Part shown: positions 1 through 7,242 of the stretch, in pieces
Numbering within the stretch: the stretch's first letter is position 1
Layout: the number at the start of each line of letters is the position of its first letter
The notes under the pieces: model-generated
Database searches by the model: none
What the model saw: the letters and a program-made list of their open reading frames with translations, nothing else
Told to the model about the DNA's origin: nothing
Translations under genes and position numbers: made by a program
Origin: Gemmiger sp. An120
Lineage (GTDB): Bacteria > Bacillota > Clostridia > Oscillospirales > Ruminococcaceae
Reading direction: 5' to 3'
Assembly: GCF_002160955.1 (NCBI RefSeq)
Contig: NZ_NFLN01000012.1
Span: forward strand, 1-64,000
DNA: 64,000 nucleotides

Positions 1-192
1 TTATGCGGTATTAGCAGTCGTTTCCAACTGTTGTCCCCCACTCAAGGGCAGGTTCCTCACGTGTTACTCACCCGTTCGCCACTAAGTTATCCCGGCGTCC
101 ATCCGAAAACTTCAGCCAAGATAACTCCGTTCGACTTGCATGTGTTAGGCGCGCCGCCAGCGTTCGTCCTGAGCCAGGATCAAACTCTTTAG
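1..192 (-). rRNA. 16S ribosomal RNA, 5' end only (partial)
   Basis: Read on the minus strand, the segment begins with the universal 16S start AGAGTTTGATCCTGGCTCAG (complement ends at 188) and runs through the V1 region to the conserved stretch ending in ACTGCTAATACCGCATAA at the left edge. Only about 190 of the ~1500 nt are present; the rest lies beyond base 1. The mature 5' end is estimated a few bases before AGAGTTTG. The V1 sequence resembles the Faecalibacterium/Subdoligranulum/Gemmiger cluster, judged from memory. Confidence 0.97.
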
Positions 193-335
193 TAAACGGT
201 ATCTAAACCAGATCACTATCTGAATTTAAATCTCTGTGATTCTCAGACACAATCGCTTGCGTCCTGCGAATTACTTGTTTGGATTTTTTCAAGTGTTTCC
301 TCACTTTAAAAGGGTTCCGTTCAAGCTTCGATATT

Positions 336-351
336 GTTCAATTTTCAAGGT
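336..351 (-). promoter_or_regulatory. boxA-like antitermination site in rRNA leader
   Basis: On the minus strand the leader between the promoters and the 16S gene contains ACCTTGAAAATTG. This resembles the CTTTGAAAA core of boxA, where Nus factors load for rRNA antitermination. It lies about 145 nt before the 16S 5' end, as expected. The call rests on motif similarity only. Confidence 0.45.
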
Positions 352-388
352 CCTGTGCGCCGCGCCCTCTCGGGTGGGCAGCTCATTT

Positions 389-417
389 ATTATATCTCGC
401 GAAGTGCTGTTTGTCAA
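389..417 (-). promoter_or_regulatory. rRNA operon promoter P2 (perfect consensus)
   Basis: The minus strand reads TTGACA (417-412), a 17-bp spacer and TATAAT (394-389), an exact match to the vegetative sigma consensus. It lies about 195 bp upstream of the 16S gene and is the promoter nearest the rRNA. Confidence 0.92.
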
Positions 418-481
418 GCACTTTTTTGAGATTTTTTCGAGCCGCTTTCCAGCGCCGTACCCCCTCAAAGGGTGCCCGATT

Positions 482-510
482 ATATTACCACTCTGCCACC
501 CGATTGTCAA
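482..510 (-). promoter_or_regulatory. rRNA operon promoter P1
   Basis: The minus strand reads TTGACA (510-505), a 17-bp spacer and TAATAT (487-482). A second TATAAT lies three bases further on at 484-479 with a 20-bp spacer. With P2 this gives the tandem arrangement common for rRNA operons. The -35 box lies only about 10 bp beyond the stop codon of the phospholipase-like gene, and I see no terminator between them. Confidence 0.85.
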
Positions 511-519
511 CACCTTTTT

Positions 520-1476
520 TCAGGTTTTTTCTTTTTTTGCAGAGGGTAATTCCGCTGCATTTTTCGCCCTGCTGGCAGGGTCTTCCAGCCCGGACAGATA
601 GCTGCGGGATCCCACCACCTGGGCCAGCTGCTCGTCGGTGAGTTTGCCCTGCCAGTAGCCACGGGCCGCCAGGATATAGCCGGAGCCCACCCGGGCCCCC
701 TGCTCCAGCAGCTGGAACACCGACGCCTGCACCGTCTCCTGGGTAAAGGGATGGGTCCAGCTGTCCGGCAGCGGCCGCTTATCCCGGGGGCCGGTGCCCT
801 TGAGCCGGGCGGGGCTCACATGGCCGGTGATTGCACCCCGGCCGCCGAACAGCGGTTCCACCAGCCAGAACAGCCCCCGCTTGATCTTGAAACGGGAATT
901 GAACAGCCGGCGCACCCAATAGGTGTGATGGAAGGTATCCGCCAGAGCCTCCCGGCTGACCTCCATACCGAACACGGTCTGTATCGCCCCCTGCAGCTGG
1001 GCGCCCACCTGGGCCAGCGGCGCCCCCACCAGATGAGGGCAGGCATGGGCGGAGGGCACCTCGCCCCCCTTGCCGTCCTCCTTATGCAGATAGCTGTCCA
1101 GGGCAATTTCAAAATACCCGTGCCCGCCCTTGCGGCCGTACAGCTGCCCCTTTTCGGTGATCATGACCACATAAGGATGCACCGCGCAGTCGGCGGCGTA
1201 ATGGCAGAGGAACCCCAGCGCGTAATCCCGCTGGGCAGGGGTCTTGGCCCGGCGCACCAGTTCCATCAAAAATGCGCCGGTGCACTCGTCGTGCATGCGG
1301 CCGCCCAAACCGGGCAGATCCACCGCCCGGCGGCGGGCGGGCTTCCAGGCCTGGTAACAGAACAGAATGTCCGGCCCGTTGGCCCCAGCCTCAAAGGCCT
1401 TGGAAACCACCGGCACGTAATCCGCCAGCACGGCTGCCTGGCGGGCGGTTCGGATATGGGTGTAGCCTTCCGGCAT
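520..1476 (-). CDS. zinc-dependent phospholipase C family protein
   Basis: A 318-residue protein of the Zn_dep_PLPC family, named for bacterial phospholipase C with a three-zinc site. Visible family features are GYTHI at residues 4-8, GPDI at 34-37, H62, the block CHYAADCAVH at 91-100 and GGHGYFEIALDS at 117-128, which supply the expected His/Asp/Glu metal ligands. No signal peptide is evident, so a cytoplasmic hydrolase of unknown substrate is as likely as a secreted lipase. The start was chosen at the ATG giving MPEGYTH because GAGGGAC precedes it; a longer frame to 1548 has no ribosome site and lies over the promoter. It is codirectional with and immediately upstream of the rRNA operon. 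Confidence 0.85.
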   Translation of the reverse strand: MPEGYTHIRTARQAAVLADYVPVVSKAFEAGANGPDILFCYQAWKPARRRAVDLPGLGGRMHDECTGAFLMELVRRAKTPAQRDYALGFLCHYAADCAVHPYVVMITEKGQLYGRKGGHGYFEIALDSYLHKEDGKGGEVPSAHACPHLVGAPLAQVGAQLQGAIQTVFGMEVSREALADTFHHTYWVRRLFNSRFKIKRGLFWLVEPLFGGRGAITGHVSPARLKGTGPRDKRPLPDSWTHPFTQETVQASVFQLLEQGARVGSGYILAARGYWQGKLTDEQLAQVVGSRSYLSGLEDPASRAKNAAELPSAKKEKT

Positions 1477-1539
1477 AAAAGTCCCTCGTTTCTTTATATA
1501 AGGTATAAAAGGGCACAGGGGCCCTGAAGCATCCTTTTC

Positions 1540-1568
1540 ATTGTACACGAATCCGCCAGATTTCTCAA
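1540..1568 (-). promoter_or_regulatory. promoter of phospholipase-like gene
   Basis: The minus strand reads TTGAGA (1568-1563), 17 bp, TACAAT (1545-1540). Transcription would start near 1533, about 57 nt before the chosen ATG, which supports the shorter start for the downstream gene. Confidence 0.75.
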
Positions 1569-1576
1569 CGGAAACG

Positions 1577-1606
1577 CAAAAATCGCCCCGGCAAAACCGG
1601 AGCGAT
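1577..1606 (-). terminator. intrinsic terminator after PAP2 gene
   Basis: On the minus strand ATCGCTCCGG pairs with CCGGGGCGAT (one mismatch) around a 5-nt loop and is followed by TTTTTG. It lies 31 bp past the PAP2 stop and just upstream of the next promoter. Confidence 0.8.
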
Positions 1607-1637
1607 CAACAAGCAGTATACTTTACAATCCGTATAG

Positions 1638-2147
1638 TCACGGCAGGTTCGGCAACAGCACAAAGCAGCCAAGCCACCCCGCGCCGAATCCAAACACCAG
1701 CCCGGCCAGCACGTCCCGGGGAAAATGCACCCCGGCCAGCACCCGCACCGGGGCCAGCAACAACGCCGACACAGTGAGCAGCAGCCCCAGCGGCGGGCAG
1801 ACATACCAGAACGCCGCGGCGATCACCGAGGCGCTGAACACGTGCCGGCTGGGGAAGGAGTCATCGGTCTTGCCCCGGTGCACCAGCGGCTCATAGTCGG
1901 CCAGCTGATAGGGTCGGGGCGCGTGAAAAGCCCGGCGCACCGCGGTGCCCAGCACGAACACCACCCCCGGCACCAGAATAAACCGCACCAGACGCGGGTC
2001 CCGCTGCACCAGCAGCCAGACCGCCCCCAGCGGGTAGAGCAGATACGCGGCAAAGGGCAGCAGCCGGTTGAGCAGCCGCACCGCGGCGGCCAGCGCCGGC
2101 CGGCGGCGCAGCGCGGCCATTAAAGCCGGATAATGGTCAGCCTTCAT
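1638..2147 (-). CDS. PAP2-type phosphatase
   Basis: A 169-residue integral membrane protein of the PAP2 (phosphatidic acid phosphatase type 2) superfamily. The three signature blocks are present: RRAFHAPRP, then SFPSRHVFSA (the PSGH block with Arg in place of Gly), then RVLAGVHFPRDVLAG with the catalytic His and Asp. Several hydrophobic segments separate them. Likely substrates are phosphatidic acid, phosphatidylglycerol phosphate or undecaprenyl pyrophosphate; the sequence does not decide. Start: GGAGG at 2158-2154 is six bases from ATG 2147 and touches the earlier ATG at 2153, so 2147 is preferred. The gene overlaps the upstream acetyltransferase by 11 bp, implying translational coupling. 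Confidence 0.88.
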   Translation of the reverse strand: MKADHYPALMAALRRRPALAAAVRLLNRLLPFAAYLLYPLGAVWLLVQRDPRLVRFILVPGVVFVLGTAVRRAFHAPRPYQLADYEPLVHRGKTDDSFPSRHVFSASVIAAAFWYVCPPLGLLLTVSALLLAPVRVLAGVHFPRDVLAGLVFGFGAGWLGCFVLLPNLP

Positions 2148-2646
2148 CGCCATCCTCCATGAGATTTTTATAGTGAGGAATGATATCCAGCCAGCGGCCG
2201 TCTTTGGCGTGGAAACCGCCCGGAATAATTCCCAATTGTATAAACCCCAGCTTTTTATACAAAGCAAGGACCGGAGCATTGGTGGCCACTACCGCGTTGA
2301 ACTGCATAATCCGGAAGCCCAGCTGCCGGGCGGTGGTCAGGCAATGGGACACCAGGGCCTCCCCTGCTCCCAGGCCCCGGGCGTCGGCGTCCACGGCGTA
2401 ACTGGCGTTGGCGATGTGGCCGCAGCGTCCCACGTTGTTGGGATGCAGGATGTACAGCCCCCGCACCCGGCCTTGATCGTCCCGGGCCACCCCAGTAAAG
2501 GACTGCGCCGCAAAGAATTCCCGGCCGGTTTCCTCGGTCAGAGGGCCGGTCTGCGGAAAGGCCACGCCGTCCTCCACGACCCGGTTCCAGATCCGGCACA
2601 GGTCCGCCAGATCTTCCTGCCGCCACTCCTCAATACGCCACTGCAT
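2137..2646 (-). CDS. GNAT family N-acetyltransferase
   Basis: A 169-residue GNAT acetyltransferase. The middle holds the acetyl-CoA-binding fold: the strand GLYILHPNNVGRCGHIANASYAVD, then ARGLGAGEALVSH corresponding to the R/Q-x-x-G-x-G/A loop, then FNAVVATNAPVLALYKKLGF, the usual C-terminal motif B. The acceptor substrate is unknown. It is the first gene of a two-gene unit with the PAP2 phosphatase. Confidence 0.88.
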   Translation of the reverse strand: MQWRIEEWRQEDLADLCRIWNRVVEDGVAFPQTGPLTEETGREFFAAQSFTGVARDDQGRVRGLYILHPNNVGRCGHIANASYAVDADARGLGAGEALVSHCLTTARQLGFRIMQFNAVVATNAPVLALYKKLGFIQLGIIPGGFHAKDGRWLDIIPHYKNLMEDGDEG

Positions 2647-2727
2647 TGCATATCCTCACCTTTTTCTTTATTGTATTACATTATAGCACCCGCCGCGGGT
2701 GCTGCCAAGGTTTGCTGCCCTCGAAAC

Positions 2728-2741
2728 TGAAAACGTTTTCA
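2728..2741. promoter_or_regulatory. LacI-type operator O1
   Basis: TGAAAACGTTTTCA is a perfect 14-bp palindrome with the central CG typical of LacI/CcpA-family operators. It lies 24 bp upstream of the -35 box of the lacI-type gene, so it is either an autoregulatory upstream operator or a CcpA cre site. Confidence 0.7.
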
Positions 2742-2764
2742 TTAACAAAAATCGGTAAGAGCCA

Positions 2765-2794
2765 TTGACAACCCCCAGAATACAAGGGTAAACT
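2765..2794 (+). promoter_or_regulatory. promoter of LacI-hydrolase-TetR operon
   Basis: TTGACA at 2765-2770, 18-bp spacer, TAAACT at 2789-2794. It is flanked by the two LacI-type palindromes at 2728 and 2819. Confidence 0.6.
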
Positions 2795-2818
2795 GGAACT
2801 ATACGGCATCTGGTAACT

Positions 2819-2834
2819 GTGAGAACGGTTTCAC
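2819..2834. promoter_or_regulatory. LacI-type operator O2
   Basis: GTGAGAACGGTTTCAC is an imperfect 16-bp palindrome with the same GAAAACG-type core as O1. It lies downstream of the predicted transcription start and before the ribosome site, a position where bound repressor would block transcription. O1 and O2 are about 92 bp apart centre to centre, compatible with looping. Confidence 0.65.
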
Positions 2835-2854
2835 TTTTTGCGGAGGTGCTGCGG

Positions 2855-3853
2855 ATGACACAGGAAAATCGAAAAGCCACCATCCGGGAGGTAGCCCAGC
2901 TGGCGGAGGTATCGGTCAGTTCGGTAAGCCGCTATCTGGCCGATCCCGGCAGCGTGCGGGCCTATGCGGCCTACCGGATCCGGGAGGCGATCCAGCAGCT
3001 GGGATACGAGCCCAACACCTTTGCCCGGGGGCTTCGGCAGGGCCGGGGCCGCACGGTGGGCATGGTGGTGCCGGATCTGGAGTTCTTCTACGCCAAGGCC
3101 TGCCGGGCGGTGGGCGACTATTTTTATGAGCGGGGCTACGCGGTGTTTGTCTGTTCCAGCGACGGCGACCCGGCCAAGGAACAGTTCTGTGTGCGCCAGC
3201 TGCAGAGCCAGCGGGTGGCGGGGCTGATCGTGAGCAGCAGCGGGCTGAACCCGGTGTTTCTGGAACAGCAAGCCCGGCAGGGCGTGCCGCTGGTGCTGCT
3301 GGACGGGGAAAGCCTGCCCCCCTGCGATTTGGTGTGCGCCGATTACGAGCAGGCCGCCCGGCGGCTGACCGCCCGTCTGCTGGCCACCGGCGCGCCGGCG
3401 GGGCTGCATCTGCTGCTGGGCGAGGAGGCCGCTGCCCGCACCCAGCTGTGCGAAGCGGGGGTGCGCGCGGCCCTGGTCGGGGCGGACAGCCCGACGGTGT
3501 ATCCCCATTACGGCTGCCGGCGGGAGGGCCGTCTGCCCGCGGCCGTGGAGCAGATCGCCCGGGACGCCGCCGCCGGACGTACCGGCGTGATGGCCTTTGA
3601 GCCGGAATTTCTGGAACAGACGGTGATTCAGCTGAACCGGCGGGACACGGCGCTGCTGAGCCGGGTGGCGCTGACCGGCATGGCCATGCCCAACACCTGC
3701 GACAAGCTGGGCACCGATCTGGACTGCCTGGTGCAGGACGCGGCCTGGGCCGGTGTAACGGCGGCGCAGGCGCTGTACCATCGTATAACCGAACAGCAAA
3801 CGCAGGAACCGCCCCGCACCTATCCGGTGCCGGTGCGGGCCAGCTGGGAATAA
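2855..3853 (+). CDS. LacI family transcriptional regulator
   Basis: A 332-residue LacI/GalR-type repressor. The N-terminal helix-turn-helix ATIREVAQLAEVSVSSVSRY and hinge region lie at about residues 8-60, followed by a periplasmic-binding-protein-like effector domain starting at RTVGMVVPDLEFFYAKA. The ATG at 2855 was chosen because GGAGG at 2842-2846 precedes it at proper spacing; an in-frame upstream start at 2819 would lie inside operator O2. It is followed after 28 bp by a metallohydrolase and then a TetR regulator, so it probably controls this operon, and the two operator palindromes upstream suggest autoregulation. The effector is probably a sugar or sugar derivative, but nothing here identifies it. 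Confidence 0.9.
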   Translation: MTQENRKATIREVAQLAEVSVSSVSRYLADPGSVRAYAAYRIREAIQQLGYEPNTFARGLRQGRGRTVGMVVPDLEFFYAKACRAVGDYFYERGYAVFVCSSDGDPAKEQFCVRQLQSQRVAGLIVSSSGLNPVFLEQQARQGVPLVLLDGESLPPCDLVCADYEQAARRLTARLLATGAPAGLHLLLGEEAAARTQLCEAGVRAALVGADSPTVYPHYGCRREGRLPAAVEQIARDAAAGRTGVMAFEPEFLEQTVIQLNRRDTALLSRVALTGMAMPNTCDKLGTDLDCLVQDAAWAGVTAAQALYHRITEQQTQEPPRTYPVPVRASWE

Positions 3854-3881
3854 CGAACCGTATCTTTGAAAGGAGCGCACT

Positions 3882-5408
3882 ATGTCCTATAAGAAGCTTT
3901 GGACCGACCTGCACGCCAACATCCATCACAACCAGATGGGCGATCTGGACGCCTGGATCGGGCAGGCCCGTCAGGTACTGGATTTCTGGCCGGTGGCCTA
4001 TTATCCCATGTACATGCGCCACAACGAGGCGGGCGCGCCGCTGGAGGATCTGTATCCGGAAGAGGCCATCCAGGCCGACTGGGAACAGCTGCGTGCCGCG
4101 GTAAAGCGGGTAAACGAGGAAGGCTGGCCCATGTTCATGGGCTACGAGTGGCAGGGCAACGGCAGCGACGGGGATCACAACGTGTTTTTCCTGCATAACG
4201 ACGCGTCGATGCTGCACCCGATGCTCTACACCCAGCTGCGGGACGCCTACAAGGACACCGAGGCCATTGCGATCCCCCATCATGTGGCCTACCAGCTGGG
4301 CAGCCGGGGCAAGAACTGGGCCACCCACGACGAGCGGTTCAGCCCCTTTGCGGAGATCTATTCCAGCCATGGCTGCAGCGAGCGGGACACCGGCCCCTTT
4401 GATATGGAGCGGCATCCCCACATGGGCCCGCGCACCGGCGAAACCTGCTACGAGCGGGGGCTGGAGCAGGGCTGGCGGGTAGGCTGCATCGCCAGCGGCG
4501 ACAACCACAACCTGCCGGGCGTCTGCGTGCACGGCACCATGTGCGTGCTGGCCGAGGATGCTACCAAGGAAGCCATCTGGGAAGGCCTGCGGGCCGGGCG
4601 GGTGTACGGGGTGAGCCGCACCCGCATGGAGATTGATTTCGCGGTAAACGGCGCCCCCATGGGCAGTACCGTGGCCCCGGGCGAGGGGCAGATGGAGATT
4701 GCCATCACCGCCGCCGACGCCATCGACCGGGTGGAGGTGCTGCGCAACAATGTGCTGCACGAGATGCTGGTGCATTCCGGCAGCTGGGAGCGTCAGCCGC
4801 TGCCGGAGCGGTTCCGGTTCAAGTTTGCGCTGGAATTCGGCTGGGGGACGAACCCCCGGTTCTATCCGGATCAGCTGTCCAAGCACTGGGTGGGCAGCCT
4901 GCAGGTGCCGGGCCGGCTGATAAGTGTAGAAAAATGCTGGAATAATTATGGGCAGAAGTTGTATAATCAGACCAAGACCGGCTGCGAGTTTGAGCTGACC
5001 ACCTCCATGCGGGGGGACGGCGACCACTGGATGGGTGCCAGCGGCGCCCGCACCGAGGGCTTTGTCTTTGAGGTGGAGGGCGGTATCCATGACGTGCTGA
5101 CCCTGACGGTGGACGGCAAGGAATACGCCCTGCCGGTGAGCGAGCTGCTGTATACCGGCAAGATCCACGCCGAGTATGAGGAGAGCGTGCAGCTGGCCGA
5201 GCGCACCTTTGGGGACGTGGCCCATTACCGGGACGACCTGTTCTGGCACAACGCCTACAAGGTACGGCAGCGGCAGGCGGTGCCCGAGGCCGCCTATACC
5301 CTGCGCCGCAGCCTGACGGTGCCGATGGAAGCCGGGGACAACTACCGGCTGCGGGTCTGGCTGCGCAACGGGGACTGTGCCTGGGTCAGCCCGATCTTCT
5401 GCCGCTAA
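3882..5408 (+). CDS. PHP-domain (CehA/McbA-like) metallohydrolase
   Basis: A 508-residue protein whose N-terminal ~250 residues look like a PHP-type metal-dependent hydrolase: WTDLHANIHHN (residues 7-17), GYEWQG, a GDHNVFF block, AIPHHVAY and GCIASGDNHN supply the Asp/His ligands expected for a metal cluster. The C-terminal half (MEIDFAVNGAPMG onward) is beta-rich, as in DUF3604/CehA-McbA-type proteins. There is no signal peptide or membrane segment, so it should be cytoplasmic. The exact reaction is unknown; phosphoesterase, sulfohydrolase or carbohydrate-related hydrolase activity are possibilities. A ribosome site AAAGGAG precedes the ATG. It lies between lacI- and tetR-type genes, a three-gene operon with the enzyme sandwiched by two regulators. 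Confidence 0.75.
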   Translation: MSYKKLWTDLHANIHHNQMGDLDAWIGQARQVLDFWPVAYYPMYMRHNEAGAPLEDLYPEEAIQADWEQLRAAVKRVNEEGWPMFMGYEWQGNGSDGDHNVFFLHNDASMLHPMLYTQLRDAYKDTEAIAIPHHVAYQLGSRGKNWATHDERFSPFAEIYSSHGCSERDTGPFDMERHPHMGPRTGETCYERGLEQGWRVGCIASGDNHNLPGVCVHGTMCVLAEDATKEAIWEGLRAGRVYGVSRTRMEIDFAVNGAPMGSTVAPGEGQMEIAITAADAIDRVEVLRNNVLHEMLVHSGSWERQPLPERFRFKFALEFGWGTNPRFYPDQLSKHWVGSLQVPGRLISVEKCWNNYGQKLYNQTKTGCEFELTTSMRGDGDHWMGASGARTEGFVFEVEGGIHDVLTLTVDGKEYALPVSELLYTGKIHAEYEESVQLAERTFGDVAHYRDDLFWHNAYKVRQRQAVPEAAYTLRRSLTVPMEAGDNYRLRVWLRNGDCAWVSPIFCR

Positions 5409-5435
5409 CACACACGACACAACAAGGAGAACACA

Positions 5436-6023
5436 ATGGCAAACGCAACCATGACCCGGCGGGCGATCGCGGCGGGGCTCAAGGAACTGATGGAGACCCG
5501 GTCTTTTGAAAGCCTGTCGGTGGGCGACATCGCCCGTCAGTGCGGGGTGAGCCGCAACACCTTTTACTACCATTTCCGGGACAAGTACGACCTGATCAGC
5601 TGGGTATTCCACACCGAGATCACCCCCATTGTGGGCGATCCCACCGAGCGGGGCGACTGGGCCCAGGGTCTGCTGGCCTTGTGCAGCTACATGCAGGCCA
5701 ACAAGAAATTTTATCTGAATGTGCTGCAGTTCCACGGGCAGAACAGTTTCAGCGATTGCCTGATGGAGTTTTACCAGGAGCGCATTGCCCGGGTGATCTG
5801 CGGCCAGACCACCGACGAGGCCAGCGCCAGCGCCCGGTTGATCGCCCGGTTCTATGCCCATGCGCTGGTGGGGGTATTGCTGGACTGGGCCTCCGCCGGG
5901 ATGCAGCAGGACCCGCGGCCCTTTGTCAAGATGCTGGATGAGCTGCTCAGCGGCCGGGCCACCGCCCGGGAGCTGTCCGCCCGGCCTTTCCCCGAGGGGG
6001 AAAGCACCGGCACCCTTTGCTGA
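5436..6023 (+). CDS. TetR/AcrR family transcriptional regulator
   Basis: A 195-residue TetR-family protein. The N-terminal helix-turn-helix SVGDIARQCGVSRNTFYYHFRDKYDLISW (residues ~29-57) is typical, with FYYHF in the recognition helix. The C-terminal part (YMQANKKFYLNVLQFHGQNSF) resembles the DhaS-like TetR C-terminal domain, in which non-DNA-binding relatives act as coactivators, but here the HTH looks intact. Last gene of the LacI-hydrolase-TetR unit, 27 bp after the hydrolase and followed by a terminator. Its ligand and target are unknown. Confidence 0.88.
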   Translation: MANATMTRRAIAAGLKELMETRSFESLSVGDIARQCGVSRNTFYYHFRDKYDLISWVFHTEITPIVGDPTERGDWAQGLLALCSYMQANKKFYLNVLQFHGQNSFSDCLMEFYQERIARVICGQTTDEASASARLIARFYAHALVGVLLDWASAGMQQDPRPFVKMLDELLSGRATARELSARPFPEGESTGTLC

Positions 6024-6027
6024 ATTC

Positions 6028-6063
6028 AAAAACCGGATGGAACGTTTGTTTCGTCCGGTTTTT
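6028..6063 (+). terminator. intrinsic terminator of LacI-TetR operon
   Basis: AAAACCGGA pairs with TCCGGTTTT around a partly paired loop and is followed by TTT. It lies 5 bp after the tetR-type stop. Confidence 0.8.
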
Positions 6064-6162
6064 GTGCACATGGTCAATTTTGCCCCTTGTTTTTCTTCCG
6101 GGTTGCAGGTGTATAGTAAAAAGCGTATATACCGAAAATGACCCGGAAAGGAAGACTGCCTC

Positions 6163-7029
6163 ATGCGCATCGCCATCATGACCGATACCAACAGCGGGAT
6201 GACCGCCGACGAAGCCGGGCGGCTGGGGGTAGCCCTGCTGCCGATGCCGTTCACCATTGACGGGGAGGCATTTCTGGAAGGGCGGAACCTGACGGCGGCG
6301 CAGTTTTACGGGGCGCTGAAAAACGGGGCGAAGGTGGCCACATCCCAGCCGTCGCCGGCGGACACGCTGGCCATGTGGGACGAGCTGCTGCAGACAAATG
6401 ACGCGGTGGTGTATCTGCCGATGAGTTCGGGGCTTTCGGGCACCTGCGCCACGGCACGGATGCTGGCGATGGAGGAACCCTACGCTGGCCGGGTGGAGGT
6501 TGTGGACAACGGCCGGATTTCGGCCACGCTGCGGCAGGCGGTGCTGGATGCGCTGGCGCTGCGGCAGCTGGGGCTGGATGCCCGGACGATCCGGGACGCG
6601 CTGGAACGCACCGGCCCCCAGAGTCAGATCTATCTGGCGGTGGATACGCTGAAGTATCTGCGGCAGGGCGGCCGGATCACCCCGGCGGCGGCGCTGCTGG
6701 GCAGCGCGCTGAATCTGAAGCCGATCCTGCAGCTGGCAAACGGAAAGCTGGACGCTTACAAAAAGGTGCGGGGCAACGCGGCGGCGCAGGCCGCTTTGCT
6801 GGAAGCGCTGCGGCAGGCCATCGATGCCCTGCCCGGGGACGGCCCGCTGCGGCTGATGACCGCCTATTCCGGCGACGAGGAGCTGGGCAAGGCCTGGAAC
6901 CGTAAGGTGCAGCAGGCCTTCCCCGGCGCAAAGATCTATGGCGCTCCCCTGCCGCTGAGCATCGCCTGCCATACCGGCCCCGGCGCCCTGGGCGTAGCCT
7001 GCGCCCGCGCCGCCGTGGAGGAGGCGTAA
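6163..7029 (+). CDS. DegV family fatty-acid-binding protein
   Basis: A 288-residue DegV protein. The family matches are IAIMTDTNSGMT at the N-terminus, TSQPSPADTLAMWDELL (the TSQPS lipid-binding motif), YLPMSSGLSGTCATARM, VVDNGRISATLRQAV, and the C-terminal block ending IACHTGPGALGVA with its conserved His-Thr-Gly-Pro-Gly. Family members bind one long-chain fatty acid; FakB members present it to the kinase FakA for incorporation into phospholipid. No fakA is nearby. AAAGGAAG precedes the ATG and a candidate -10 TATAGT lies at 6112-6117. It stands alone, ending at a compound repeat. Confidence 0.92.
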   Translation: MRIAIMTDTNSGMTADEAGRLGVALLPMPFTIDGEAFLEGRNLTAAQFYGALKNGAKVATSQPSPADTLAMWDELLQTNDAVVYLPMSSGLSGTCATARMLAMEEPYAGRVEVVDNGRISATLRQAVLDALALRQLGLDARTIRDALERTGPQSQIYLAVDTLKYLRQGGRITPAAALLGSALNLKPILQLANGKLDAYKKVRGNAAAQAALLEALRQAIDALPGDGPLRLMTAYSGDEELGKAWNRKVQQAFPGAKIYGAPLPLSIACHTGPGALGVACARAAVEEA

Positions 7030-7040
7030 GGAGGGCCAAT

Positions 7041-7236
7041 CTGGGGGGACAACGTCCCCCCAGACCCCGGAAATCGAGGGCCGAATACTCGGCCCTCAGG
7101 AAAAAACAAAAAAGCAAGGCCCGCGCTGACATTTTTGGTCAACGCGGGCCTTATTCTGTATTAAATTTTCCTATGGCCGGAGTATTCCGGCCATGTGTTC
7201 CGGGGGGTATGGGGGGATAGGTTCTATCCCCCCATA
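7041..7236. repeat. five-hairpin convergent intergenic repeat, copy 1
   Basis: A mosaic of inverted repeats fills the gap between two convergent genes. In order: a G6/C6 hairpin (7041-7063); a GGCCGA hairpin (7076-7097); an A-rich stretch; a terminator hairpin, AAGGCCCGCG pairing with CGCGGGCCTT (7116-7152); a GGCCGGA hairpin (7173-7194); and a second G6/C6 hairpin, TATGGGGGGATAG pairing with its complement (7208-7236). The outer pairs are inverted copies of one ~65-bp unit. Copies 2 and 3 lie at 14356-14649 and 22338-22535. The right arm differs from copy 2 at about one base in 64. Confidence 0.9.
7116..7152. terminator. bidirectional terminator inside repeat copy 1
   Basis: A stem of 10 perfect pairs (AAGGCCCGCG/CGCGGGCCTT), extended by TGAC/GTCA across a mismatch. 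It has A-rich sequence on the left (AAAAAACAAAAAAGC), which gives a T-rich tail for the minus strand, and TTATTCTGTATT on the right. It can end degV on the plus strand and the flavin reductase on the minus strand. Confidence 0.8.
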
Positions 7237-7242
7237 TCAGCT

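Noticed and set aside
2916-6257. A 1113-codon open frame on the minus strand opposite the LacI-hydrolase-TetR genes
   Set aside because: It is antisense to three genes with recognised families and ribosome sites, and its translation is low-complexity Pro/Gly/His/Arg. High GC content removes stop codons from the opposite frame.
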